Part shown: positions 32,107 to 40,181 of the stretch, in pieces | Layout: each line of letters begins with the position of its first letter | How positions within the stretch are numbered: the stretch's first letter is position 1 | NCBI GenBank assembly: GCA_964428795.1 | Contig: CAYRZL010000012.1 | Location: forward strand, 1-43,211 | DNA: 43,211 nt | Reading direction: 5' to 3' | Origin: CAYRZL01 sp964428795 | GTDB taxonomy: Bacteria > Bacillota > Clostridia > Lachnospirales > Lachnospiraceae | Program-made: the position numbers and the translations under genes | Notes under the pieces: model-generated | Told to the model about the DNA's origin: nothing | What the model saw: only the letters and a program-made list of their open reading frames with translations | Databases searched by the model: none

Positions 32107-32730
32107 TTACTGCCCCATAATTTTCATCCATCCTGCGGTGTAAAATTCCCGCAGTTCATTTAAATATTTTTCCGCCTGCTCAAGGGGCATTTCATGAATG
32201 ATCAGTTCAAAATATGCATTGAACATTCCTGTGATCAGAATATGCTCCAGTCTTGGATCAATGGCCGGCGATGGATGCCCGAGACCTCTTAATACCTCCT
32301 GGTAATCATGGGTCCCTTTCACTTCTATTTCCACCATTTCATCAATCATGCCCTCAAATCGCGTCCCTTCCGAACAGCATAACAGCAGCTTAAACGCTTC
32401 CAGATTTTCATAAGCATACAGCAGCATATCATGCATACATTCTCCGCTGATCTCACTCATGAGATTCGGCTGTTCTTCCGGCGGAAGCTTTGTAAAATCC
32501 TCCTGCGCCCTGCAATAACAATCCATCAGGGTTTCATACTGTTCTCCCACAAGAGCTTCAAACAAGGCTTCTTTGCTTTTATAGTAACCATAAAATGCAC
32601 CTGTCGTCATCCCCACATTTTTTACAATATTGCGCAGGGAAGCGGACTTAAAGCCTTTTTCCATAAACTCTTCCTTTGCCGCTTTGTGAATAGCTTCCAA
32701 TGTTGTTAATTGTTCTGTAGTCATTTGCAA
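32107..32730 (-). CDS. TetR/AcrR-family regulator
   Basis: A 207-residue protein. The N-terminal helix-turn-helix (about 10-55) includes AAKEEFMEKGFKSASLRNIV then NVGMTTGAFYGYYKSKEALF, the canonical TetR recognition region. The C-terminal helical domain (about 60-205) would bind the effector. The ATG at 32730 follows GGAGATTTGCAA. A perfect 28-bp palindrome at 32738-32765 lies 8 nt before the start and overlaps the promoter, so it is almost certainly autoregulated. The downstream ABC exporter pair is the probable target operon. Confidence 0.9.
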   Translation of the reverse strand: MQMTTEQLTTLEAIHKAAKEEFMEKGFKSASLRNIVKNVGMTTGAFYGYYKSKEALFEALVGEQYETLMDCYCRAQEDFTKLPPEEQPNLMSEISGECMHDMLLYAYENLEAFKLLLCCSEGTRFEGMIDEMVEIEVKGTHDYQEVLRGLGHPSPAIDPRLEHILITGMFNAYFELIIHEMPLEQAEKYLNELREFYTAGWMKIMGQ

Positions 32731-32737
32731 ATCTCCG

Positions 32738-32765
32738 TATAACAGTGTTATATAACACTGTTATA
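32738..32765. promoter_or_regulatory. Perfect 28-bp TetR operator
   Basis: TATAACAGTGTTAT at 32738-32751 is followed directly by its exact complement ATAACACTGTTATA at 32752-32765. It lies between the -10 region and the start codon of tetR. Confidence 0.85.
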
Positions 32766-32791
32766 TTATAAAAAAAGCGAACGGATGTCAA
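32765..32791 (-). promoter_or_regulatory. tetR promoter
   Basis: On the minus strand TTGACA (32786-32791) and TATAAT (32765-32770) with a 15-bp spacer; TAATAT two bases further gives a 17-bp spacer. The palindrome begins at the -10. Confidence 0.6.
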
Positions 32792-32922
32792 GCATGGCAA
32801 CTGAGAACTTTTCTTTATAAACAACACTCCTCTCATTTTTTCCGTCTCCGGAATGAAACACCGCATTTTGCGCACTCTATAAAATAAACAAATGCAAAAC
32901 CAGTCATTGAGGGAGGCTTATC

Positions 32923-33867
32923 ATGCAGCACATTTACGATACCATCATCATCGGCGGCGGTCCCGCAGGATATACCGCGGCTCTTTACGCTGTCCGCGCA
33001 GGACTGGATACTATTATTATAGAAAGAATGGGTGCAGGCGGTCAGATGGCATGGACCGATATCATTGATAACTATCCCGGTTTTGAAACGGGAATCGACG
33101 GTTTTACTCTGGGGCAAAACATGCAGAAGTGCGCAGAACGCTTTGGCGCAAAAACAAAACATGCAGAGGTGATATCTGTGGATTTTTCGGAATCTGTCAA
33201 ACGCATAGAAACCGCAAACGAGTCTTATTTCGGAAAAACAATTATTATCGCCTCAGGCGCCAACCCAAGAGAATTGGGGCTGCAAGGCGAACAGGAATTG
33301 ATTGGAAAAGGCATCCATTACTGTGCCCATTGCGACGGACAGTTTTACAGAGATAAAACGGTTCTTGTTGTAGGCGGCGGAAACTCCGCGGCAACGGATG
33401 CACTGTATCTTTCCCGCATTGTGCGAAAAGTCATCCTTGTTCACCGCAGAGATTCACTCCGCGCCTCAAAAATTTATCGGGAACCGCTTTTAGAAGCAGA
33501 AAATGTGGACTTTCTATGGAACAGCACCGTATCGAAATTTCTTGCAGATGAACACATAACCGGTGCGCTCATTCAGCATGTGAACACGGGCAAGAAGTAT
33601 ATCGTCTCCTGCGACGGTATTTTTGTGAGTATTGGAAGAAAGCCTGCCACTGATTTTCTCGGAGACACGTTGGCTTTAGATAAAAATGGTTATATCATCG
33701 CCGATGAATCTACAAAAACCAATCTTCCCGGCGTGTTTGCGGCTGGTGATGTCCGTACCAAAACACTGCGCCAGATCGTGACAGCCACCTCAGACGGAGC
33801 TGTCGCAGCGCATTATGCGGAAGAATATTTGACTTCCCCCGATTTATTTTCTACTGACAGTATATAA
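32923..33867 (+). CDS. trxB: Thioredoxin-disulfide reductase
   Basis: A 314-residue low-molecular-weight flavoprotein reductase. TIIIGGGPAGYTAALYAVRA is the FAD motif, GIHYCAHCDGQFY the redox-active CxxC (CAHC here, against the commoner CATC), VLVVGGGNSAATDALYLSRI the NADPH motif, and GVFAAGDVRTKTLRQIV the C-terminal FAD motif. It keeps thioredoxin or a related partner reduced. The ATG at 32923 follows GAGGGAGG. It lies upstream of, and probably separate from, the LysR gene that has its own promoter at 33904-33932. No thioredoxin gene is adjacent. Confidence 0.9.
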   Translation: MQHIYDTIIIGGGPAGYTAALYAVRAGLDTIIIERMGAGGQMAWTDIIDNYPGFETGIDGFTLGQNMQKCAERFGAKTKHAEVISVDFSESVKRIETANESYFGKTIIIASGANPRELGLQGEQELIGKGIHYCAHCDGQFYRDKTVLVVGGGNSAATDALYLSRIVRKVILVHRRDSLRASKIYREPLLEAENVDFLWNSTVSKFLADEHITGALIQHVNTGKKYIVSCDGIFVSIGRKPATDFLGDTLALDKNGYIIADESTKTNLPGVFAAGDVRTKTLRQIVTATSDGAVAAHYAEEYLTSPDLFSTDSI

Positions 33868-33903
33868 AATATCCGGGGAGAATTATTCGAAATACAGTCT
33901 CAC

Positions 33904-33932
33904 TTGAACACCTCCGCATATTTTTATATAAT
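33904..33932 (+). promoter_or_regulatory. Promoter of the second LysR gene
   Basis: TTGAAC (33904-33909), 17 bp, TATAAT (33927-33932), about 45 nt before the start at 33978. Confidence 0.75.
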
Positions 33933-33977
33933 ATACCTGGTAATTCCAATCCTACAGACAAGGCGGTGAGGCATCAT

Positions 33978-34862
33978 ATGCTACGACAAATCAGATATTT
34001 TCAGGCGGTAGTTCGCTGTAAAAGCTTTTCAGAGGCGGCAGAAGAATGCTATATTTCCCAATCAGCTATCAGCCAACAGATTCAGGCATTGGAAAAAGAA
34101 CTGGGCGTAAAACTGCTGCATCGTGAAAACAGACGTTTCTCTCTGACTCCCGCCGGAGAACATTTTTATAAAAAAAGTCTACTGTTGACTGCTGATTATG
34201 ACCGTCTTTGTCAGGAAACCGTTCAGATAGCCAATCAGGATCAGGCAAAACTGCGCATTGGATATCTCAAAGGCTATAGCGGACAGGAATTTCGGCTTGC
34301 AGTGACTGCTTTTTCACAAAAATATCCGAATGTGGAGATACAGATCATCAACGGGAATCATGAGAATTTATATAATGAGCTTCGTGAGGATCGAGTAGAT
34401 TTGATTCTCAGCGATCAGCGTCGCGCTTTTTCTGATGAGTATGAAAACGTAATCTTAACTACCAGAGAATGCCATATTGAAATTGCTGCCAGAAATCCCA
34501 TTGCCGGTCTGAATACCGTGGAATTAAAAGATCTGAAAAACCTTCCCTGTATTCTGATTGCTTCCAAGGAACAACGGGAAAATGAGCAGACCTACTATCG
34601 TGAAATCGTAGGTATACACGGAGACATTCTATTTGCCGACAATTTAGAAGATGCCCGAATGATGGTTCTTGGAAACAGAGGGTTTATTCCTATAGAAGGC
34701 GGGGACACAGAAATGCTGCCCAGTCCTATGCTATGCCGCATTCTTCTAACCCGAAACGGGAAAGCCATCAAACGAAATTACTGCGCTTTTTGGAAGGTCG
34801 ATAATTCCGGCTATTATATTGAAGACTTTGCCGATATTTTAAAATCACAATTTCAAAACTAG
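33978..34862 (+). CDS. LysR-family transcriptional regulator
   Basis: A 294-residue LysR regulator. MLRQIRYFQAVVRCKSFSEA then YISQSAISQQIQALEKELGV is the winged helix (1-60), and about 85-290 the effector-binding domain. The ATG at 33978 is chosen with GGTGAGG upstream; a GTG at 33966 in the same frame would be inside that site. It is followed by a terminator at 34936-34968 and then by the CMD / beta-galactosidase / cupin operon in the same direction, which is its most likely target, although LysR genes usually lie divergent from their targets. Confidence 0.85.
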   Translation: MLRQIRYFQAVVRCKSFSEAAEECYISQSAISQQIQALEKELGVKLLHRENRRFSLTPAGEHFYKKSLLLTADYDRLCQETVQIANQDQAKLRIGYLKGYSGQEFRLAVTAFSQKYPNVEIQIINGNHENLYNELREDRVDLILSDQRRAFSDEYENVILTTRECHIEIAARNPIAGLNTVELKDLKNLPCILIASKEQRENEQTYYREIVGIHGDILFADNLEDARMMVLGNRGFIPIEGGDTEMLPSPMLCRILLTRNGKAIKRNYCAFWKVDNSGYYIEDFADILKSQFQN

Positions 34863-34885
34863 CATATCCCAAAATCTTACTACAT

Positions 34886-34922
34886 ACGAAGAGAAACCTC
34901 CGCCGGAGCTTTCTTTCGCATG
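34886..34922 (+). repeat. Dispersed ~37-nt repeat, copy 1
   Basis: Starts ACGAAGAGAAACCTCCGCCG and is identical at 33 of 37 positions to 40101-40137. The centre CTCCG-CCGGAG can form a tight hairpin. It lies directly before the terminator of the LysR gene. Confidence 0.65.
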
Positions 34923-34935
34923 CTTGGCAGCAAAG

Positions 34936-34968
34936 ACCGCACCCATGAAAACATGGCTGCGGTTTTTT
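34936..34968 (+). terminator. Intrinsic terminator after the LysR gene
   Basis: ACCGCACCCATG, AAAA, CATGGCTGCGGT followed by six T. The stem has one internal mismatch. Confidence 0.85.
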
Positions 34969-35075
34969 CGTATTAGTTTTTCTTATAGAAAAGCCCCAAA
35001 ATCCAAATTGTTTCCAAATACCTTTGTAAGTAAACTATAACTAGAAAAACAAACAGAAAAAAGGAGATGCATACA

Positions 35076-35834
35076 ATGGCACTTACTGAATTTGCAAAAA
35101 TGTACCATGAAAAAATGTTTCCGGGATATCATTCCTCTTTTTTAGAAACCGACCCTGAATTTATCGAGCGGTTCGACAATTTCGCCTTTGACGAAGTAAT
35201 ACACCAGGATGATCTGGACGATAAAACACGCTTTATCGCAATTCTTGCCGCACTGCTTGGCTGTCAGGGAACGGATGAATTTCGTGCAATGCTTCCCGCC
35301 GCACTAAATTTTGGCGTGACTCCGGTGGAAGTAAAAGAAATCGTCTATCAGGCAGTTGCTTACCTTGGCATCGGAAGAGTATTCCCTTTCCTGAAAGCAA
35401 CCAACGAGGTATTAGCTGCAAAAGGTATCAGCCTCCCGCTTCCCGGTCAGTCCACTACCACAACCGAAAACAGACGTGAAGCAGGCACTCAGGCTCAGGT
35501 AGACATCTTCGGTGAAGGAATGACAGATTTCTGGAAATCCGGTCCGCAGGAAAGCCGCCATATCAATTACTGGCTGACAGACAACTGTTTTGGCGACTAC
35601 TACACCCGCACCGGACTGAATTATAAACAAAGAGAACTGATCACGTTCTGCTTTTTAGCTGCTCAGGGCGGCTGCGAGCCGCAGCTTACCAGCCATGCAG
35701 CGGGCAATATGAGAATCGGAAATGATAAATCATTTCTGATCAAAGTCATCTCTCAATGCCTCCCCTACATCGGCTATCCCCGCAGTCTGAATGCTCTGAA
35801 TTGTGTAAATACAGCAGCAGAACAAGTAAAATGA
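35076..35834 (+). CDS. Carboxymuconolactone decarboxylase (CMD) family protein
   Basis: A 252-residue protein with two CMD/AhpD-like halves. LLGCQGTDEFRAMLPAALNF then VKEIVYQAVAYLGIGRVFPF is in the first half (about 65-110), and ITFCFLAAQGGCEPQLTSHA with SQCLPYIGYPRSLNAL in the second (about 185-240). The AhpD CxxC pair is absent, so peroxidase-like activity is unlikely. Such two-domain proteins are commonly encoded beside cupin genes, as here (37916-38314). The ATG at 35076 has AAAAGGAG 8-9 nt upstream; another ATG at 35067 abuts that site. It is first gene of the operon with the beta-galactosidase 13 nt downstream. The reaction is unknown. Confidence 0.82.
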   Translation: MALTEFAKMYHEKMFPGYHSSFLETDPEFIERFDNFAFDEVIHQDDLDDKTRFIAILAALLGCQGTDEFRAMLPAALNFGVTPVEVKEIVYQAVAYLGIGRVFPFLKATNEVLAAKGISLPLPGQSTTTTENRREAGTQAQVDIFGEGMTDFWKSGPQESRHINYWLTDNCFGDYYTRTGLNYKQRELITFCFLAAQGGCEPQLTSHAAGNMRIGNDKSFLIKVISQCLPYIGYPRSLNALNCVNTAAEQVK

Positions 35835-35847
35835 AAGGAGAAAAAAC

Positions 35848-37899
35848 ATGAGAAAACAACAATCTTATAACTGGAACCATCTATCCCTTGGAACCTGCTA
35901 CTACCCAGAACAATGGGATCCCAAATTATGGCAGGATGATCTGCGCCGCATGAAAGAAAACGGTATTTTTACCATCCGTATTGCGGAGTTTGCGTGGAGC
36001 AAGATAGAGCCGACCGAAGGATGCTTTACCTTTTCTTTCTTTGATGAATTTCTGGACTTGGCAGAAGCTGAAAATATAAAAGTTATTTTCGGAACACCTA
36101 CCGCAACCCCGCCTGCATGGCTCACAAACAAATATCCGGAGGTCCTCAACAGCAGGAAAGACGGTGTATTGTTCCGCCACGGAATGCGCAGGCATGTAAA
36201 TTATAATTCTCCGAAATATCTGGAATTATCTGCCAATATTGTGGAAAAAGTAGCAGAACATTATGGGAAGCATCCAGCCATCATCGGCTGGCAGATCGAC
36301 AACGAGATCAACTGCGAAATCGACGAGTATTACTCTGAAAGTGACACCATCGCCTTCCGCTCTTTTTTAAAAGAGAAATACAAAACACTAAAGCACTTAA
36401 ACGACGCGTGGGGAACCGTATTCTGGAATCAGACTTACACGGACTGGAATGAAATCTATGTGCCGCGTACTACCATCAATGACTTTGTAAATCCTCACCA
36501 AATGCTGGATTTTTACCGTTTCATATCCAGAACAGTACGTCTCTACTTCAAACTGCAAAGCGAGATTATTAAAAAGTACAAAAAACCGGGGGACTTTATC
36601 ACCACCAACGGTATGTTCGGAAATCTGGATAATCACAAAGTCATGGACGATTGCTTAGATGTATATACCTACGACAGCTATCCAAATTTTGCCTTCTGCA
36701 TCGGAAACGATCCAGATCATTCCGATGATTTAAATGACCGCCAAAAAAGCTATCACTTATCTGAAGTCCGCTCCGTATGCCCACATTTTGGAATTATGGA
36801 ACAGCAATCCGGTGCAAATGGCTGGACCTCCACCTCTCTGGCTCCGTCACCAAAGCCCGGTCAGATGATGCTTTGGACCATGCAGAGTATCGCTCATGGT
36901 GCTGACTTTATCAATTTTTTCCGCTGGAGAACAGCCACCAAAGGAACCGAGATGTACTGGCACGGTCTTTTAGATTACAACAATAAGGACAACCGTAAGA
37001 TCGATGAACTGCGCCATATTCATAAACGCACCGAAGCAATCGATGAGATCGCCGGAGCCGATTTCAAGGCATCTTTTGCAATGATTCGTGATTATGATAA
37101 TATTTGGGACGCACAACTGGATATCTGGCATAACCGCCTGACAGAACAAAGTAAAAATGAAATTTTTGCAGCCTCCCAGCTCAATCACACTCCGATGGAT
37201 ATTGTATATCTGCTGGATGATACAGATGTTTTTGATCTTGCCAAATATCCGGTACTGATCTATCCGCATCCGCTGATTATGACAGAGAGTCAGGCTGACA
37301 TATTGAAAAATTATGTAAAAAACGGTGGAACTCTCATCATCGGGGCGAGAGCCGGATTAAAAGATTCCACCGGGGCATGCGTCATGACTTCCACACCGGG
37401 TCTGCTCTCTGACATCACTCAGACAGAAACAACCGATTTCACGATGATCGGCCCTGCGGATACTCCCATAGATATGACATGGAACGATTCCAATTATTCC
37501 ACCGGGCGTTTCAATGAGATCATTGAACCCTCAGACAATGCCACCGTACTGGCAGCATACGCATCCGGATATTACAAAAGCACTGCTGCCCTGACAGAGA
37601 CCTCTTACGGGAAAGGCAGAATCCTTCATTTCGGAGGCACCTTTACAAGAGGAACGGTAAAAAAACTGTTGGCTTATACCGATATTTTGGAACCGGAAAA
37701 AGCAGTTATAGAGCTTCCGCAAGACTGCGAGCTTGTAGTCCGGGAGAAAAAGGATAAAAAATACTGGTTTGTATTAAATTACAGCAGTCAGCCTCAGAAC
37801 ATTCAGCTCAAACAACCGCTGACAGATATGGATAGCCAAAAAACGGTAACCGGGAACATAACGTTAGCGCCTTATGAGACAAAAGTATATAAAATTTGA
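35848..37899 (+). CDS. Beta-galactosidase, glycoside hydrolase family 42
   Basis: A 683-residue cytoplasmic GH42 enzyme without signal peptide. LGTCYYPEQWDPKLWQDDLR opens the barrel, GTPTATPPAWL follows, and the acid/base glutamate is in GWQIDNEIN (about residue 150). The nucleophile glutamate is in FGIMEQQSGANGW (about 315). A trimerisation domain (about 400-600) and a small C-terminal beta domain complete the usual length. The N-terminal zinc-site cysteines of some GH42 enzymes are not evident. It cleaves terminal beta-galactosides from plant galactans or galacto-oligosaccharides. AAAGGAG precedes the start. It lies between a CMD and a cupin gene with no sugar transporter nearby, an unusual setting. 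Confidence 0.9.
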   Translation: MRKQQSYNWNHLSLGTCYYPEQWDPKLWQDDLRRMKENGIFTIRIAEFAWSKIEPTEGCFTFSFFDEFLDLAEAENIKVIFGTPTATPPAWLTNKYPEVLNSRKDGVLFRHGMRRHVNYNSPKYLELSANIVEKVAEHYGKHPAIIGWQIDNEINCEIDEYYSESDTIAFRSFLKEKYKTLKHLNDAWGTVFWNQTYTDWNEIYVPRTTINDFVNPHQMLDFYRFISRTVRLYFKLQSEIIKKYKKPGDFITTNGMFGNLDNHKVMDDCLDVYTYDSYPNFAFCIGNDPDHSDDLNDRQKSYHLSEVRSVCPHFGIMEQQSGANGWTSTSLAPSPKPGQMMLWTMQSIAHGADFINFFRWRTATKGTEMYWHGLLDYNNKDNRKIDELRHIHKRTEAIDEIAGADFKASFAMIRDYDNIWDAQLDIWHNRLTEQSKNEIFAASQLNHTPMDIVYLLDDTDVFDLAKYPVLIYPHPLIMTESQADILKNYVKNGGTLIIGARAGLKDSTGACVMTSTPGLLSDITQTETTDFTMIGPADTPIDMTWNDSNYSTGRFNEIIEPSDNATVLAAYASGYYKSTAALTETSYGKGRILHFGGTFTRGTVKKLLAYTDILEPEKAVIELPQDCELVVREKKDKKYWFVLNYSSQPQNIQLKQPLTDMDSQKTVTGNITLAPYETKVYKI

Positions 37900-37915
37900 A
37901 AGGGGATAATAAAAA

Positions 37916-38314
37916 ATGGATCAACAGAATATCAGCATCTTCCCAACGGGAGAAAAAAACACCGCTTACGCACAGTATTTTGTAGGTCAGAGCTATCTGA
38001 ACATGCTCACAACCGAGGGTGTAGGGATCGCAAATGTAACCTTTGAACCGGGATGCCGCAACAACTGGCACATTCACCGCAAAAGCGGTCAAATCCTTCT
38101 GGCAACAGCAGGCCGAGGATATTATCAGGAATGGGGAAAACCTGCGCGAGAGCTTTTGCCCGGCGACGTAGTAAATATTCCGGCAGGGGTAAAGCACTGG
38201 CATGGCGCAGCCCCGGATAGCTGGTTTGCTCATCTGGCAGTAGAAGTTCCTGCAGAGGGTTCTTACGCAGAATGGCTCGAACCGGTAGATGACAAAGACT
38301 ATCAGAATCTTTAA
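37916..38314 (+). CDS. Single-domain cupin
   Basis: A 132-residue cupin. Motif 1 is NNWHIHRKSGQILLATAGRG (metal-binding HxH...Q/E) and motif 2 PGDVVNIPAGVKHWHGA (H). Y-Q-E-W-G-KPAREL between them is the usual inter-motif loop of the cupins found beside CMD proteins. AAGGGG precedes the start, 17 nt after the beta-galactosidase stop, so it is the third gene of the operon. A metal-dependent isomerase, decarboxylase or sugar-binding function is possible; the reaction is not known. Confidence 0.85.
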   Translation: MDQQNISIFPTGEKNTAYAQYFVGQSYLNMLTTEGVGIANVTFEPGCRNNWHIHRKSGQILLATAGRGYYQEWGKPARELLPGDVVNIPAGVKHWHGAAPDSWFAHLAVEVPAEGSYAEWLEPVDDKDYQNL

Positions 38315-38339
38315 ATACTAGCATATTGAAATGAAACGC

Positions 38340-38378
38340 GGATTTGACCTGCTGCCCTCCGGAAAGCAGGTCAAATCC
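38340..38378. terminator. Perfect 14-bp hairpin between convergent genes
   Basis: GGATTTGACCTGCT (38340-38353) and its exact complement (38365-38378) flank an 11-nt loop. No T run follows on the plus strand, so it may act as an mRNA-end stabiliser or a Rho-type terminator for the cupin operon. Confidence 0.6.
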
Positions 38379-38427
38379 GACACAGCTTGCTTAAAAGTCA
38401 CACGTTCTGAAATGTAAGCGTTGAAAT

Positions 38428-39567
38428 CTACTTCATTTCTTCCTTATCACCATCAATTTGCCACAAAGACATTTCTGTTCCGCTTAGCGTGCATAAATAA
38501 TACTCACCATCCCGCACCTTACAGATCGGCAGCAGACCGTTAAAAACATTGTTTACTACACTAGGGGAAAGCTGTCTGATATATATGATTTCTCCATCCT
38601 TATACTCATAAATGCCGGATTTTGTCATGCATACGATCGTGTCCTTCCATGCCTGCATAGGCGGAAAAACGTCATTATGATTTTTCTCATACATCACTTG
38701 CACAAATTCCTGCAGCCCTTCCTCCGGTTCCTGCTCTTCCAGGGTTTCTGCATCCAGACAGCTATAAATCTCTTTTCCATACAGCAAGAACTGATCCTGG
38801 GTTTTCAGGCATCCCATAGTCATATCGTATGGCAGACTTTTTATTACTTTCTGTTTATTGACATCATACAGCAGGCATCTCTCTCCTCCTATCAGAGCGA
38901 TCGTATCATCATTTACATACTTTACGTTGAATAAATCATTTCCAAACTCCGCATATACCTCATCCATATCATACTCTACATAGGAATCCTCCGTGATCTG
39001 ATACACGCGCCATATATAATAACCATCCTCTGTTTTCTCCTCCTCTTCCGCCAACATCACAACCGCCTCAATCCCGTCTTTTCCTTCCCGAAGATCACCG
39101 GCAGACAGATAGATTTCCCCCTTCAGTTCATCCGGTTGAAGCAGAACCGATTCCCATGTATCCCCCTGATCCGTACTTTTCCATGCCACCACATGATAAT
39201 CTGTCAATTCATTCTCCGCATCATTATCCGTCAGAGCATAGATCTCACCGTTGTCACCCGCCAGAAGATCGTAATAATAAGATTCTCCCAAATTAACTTT
39301 AGCGCCGACTCCCTCTACCCTTCTGTCTTCTTTATTTGACTTAATGACTGCAGCTCCCCGGATAGCAGCGACTGTAGCGGAAGAAGCTATTACAATGACT
39401 ATCGCAATGATAGCTGCACTTATATTTCTCTTTGTTCGTTTCATATATGGTCCTCCTTTCCGAGTTTCAGTCTTTAGGAGATCATCCATAATTGTCTGAT
39501 CCGCAGAATCCGATAATGTTACCTCATTCATCTGCTCACGATACTTTTTCATATATTCATCTATCAT
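38428..39567 (-). CDS. Membrane-anchored anti-sigma-like protein with extracytoplasmic sensor domain
   Basis: A 379-residue protein. The cytoplasmic N-terminus (about 1-48, acidic then basic) is followed by one transmembrane helix (about 49-68, IVIVIASSATVAAI) and a roughly 300-residue extracytoplasmic domain. That domain contains repeated beta-strand segments (KSTDQGDTWESVLL and similar), which suggests a beta-propeller. Its ATG overlaps the stop of the ECF sigma gene by four bases (ATGA), so the two are translationally coupled, the standard sigma/anti-sigma arrangement. No ZAS zinc motif is evident, so the anti-sigma assignment rests on topology and context. Confidence 0.7.
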   Translation of the reverse strand: MIDEYMKKYREQMNEVTLSDSADQTIMDDLLKTETRKGGPYMKRTKRNISAAIIAIVIVIASSATVAAIRGAAVIKSNKEDRRVEGVGAKVNLGESYYYDLLAGDNGEIYALTDNDAENELTDYHVVAWKSTDQGDTWESVLLQPDELKGEIYLSAGDLREGKDGIEAVVMLAEEEEKTEDGYYIWRVYQITEDSYVEYDMDEVYAEFGNDLFNVKYVNDDTIALIGGERCLLYDVNKQKVIKSLPYDMTMGCLKTQDQFLLYGKEIYSCLDAETLEEQEPEEGLQEFVQVMYEKNHNDVFPPMQAWKDTIVCMTKSGIYEYKDGEIIYIRQLSPSVVNNVFNGLLPICKVRDGEYYLCTLSGTEMSLWQIDGDKEEMK

Positions 39568-40019
39568 GATAATTCTCCTTCCAACTTGCTTTTCAAATGT
39601 TTTCGGGCCCGTTCCATCCGGGATCTTACTGCAGATGCGGTGATCTTTAAAATCCCGGCAATCTCTTCCGTAGTATATCCCTCATAATAGTAAAGGTAGA
39701 TTACCGTTCGCTCTTTTACAGACAATGACATAACTGTTTCCAATATATCCAATGGCTGAGTATCCTTCGCCGGAATACCGGCGGACAATTCTTCCGTCGC
39801 ATGACGTTTCCTAAATTTCAGACGATTTTTACATTCATTGGCTGTCACAGTCAAAAGCCACGCCCTCTCTTTTCCCGGAAAAACCAAAAACTTATGTTCC
39901 ATCAATTTTATGAACACATCATGACAAACATCTTCCGCTTCCTCCTGTGAATGCAGGTATGTCAACGCCAGTCGATAGACCGAATGCTTATTGTCATTGT
40001 AAACCTTCGCAATATCCAA
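39564..40019 (-). CDS. ECF-type RNA polymerase sigma factor
   Basis: A 151-residue sigma factor. Region 2 includes RLALTYLHSQEEAEDVCHDV (core-binding and -10 recognition), and region 4 SLSVKERTVIYLYYYEGYTT then EEIAGILKITASAVRSRMER (-35-binding helix-turn-helix). Intact members of this size start near MDIAKVYNDNKHSVYRLALT. A TTG at 40019 fits this, with GGGGGAGG 8 nt upstream; a longer frame from 40118 has no ribosome site and runs through the repeat at 40101-40137. The anti-sigma-like gene overlaps its stop. Likely induced by an envelope signal sensed by that partner, including autoregulation. Confidence 0.82.
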   Translation of the reverse strand: MDIAKVYNDNKHSVYRLALTYLHSQEEAEDVCHDVFIKLMEHKFLVFPGKERAWLLTVTANECKNRLKFRKRHATEELSAGIPAKDTQPLDILETVMSLSVKERTVIYLYYYEGYTTEEIAGILKITASAVRSRMERARKHLKSKLEGELS

Positions 40020-40100
40020 TTCAGTAACCTCCCCCTTTTTTGAGCACTCATATATATAACAACTCAATAAGCCTTTTTGTCTCATGATTTCAATTTTTTT

Positions 40101-40137
40101 ACGAAAAGAAACCTCCACCGGAGCTTTCCTTCACATG
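40101..40137 (+). repeat. Dispersed ~37-nt repeat, copy 2
   Basis: Starts ACGAAAAGAAACCTCCACCG and is 33/37 identical to 34886-34922. It lies between the sigma gene and the MarR terminator. As in copy 1, a hairpin terminator follows on the plus-strand side (40151-40175). Confidence 0.65.
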
Positions 40138-40150
40138 TCTGGGAATCAAA

Positions 40151-40175
40151 AAAAGAACAGCGCTGCTGTTCTTTT
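40151..40175 (-). terminator. Terminator of the MarR gene
   Basis: AAAAGAACAGC (40151-40161), loop GCT, GCTGTTCTTTT (40165-40175). On the minus strand a run of seven T follows the stem. Confidence 0.85.
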
Positions 40176-40181
40176 CCCATC

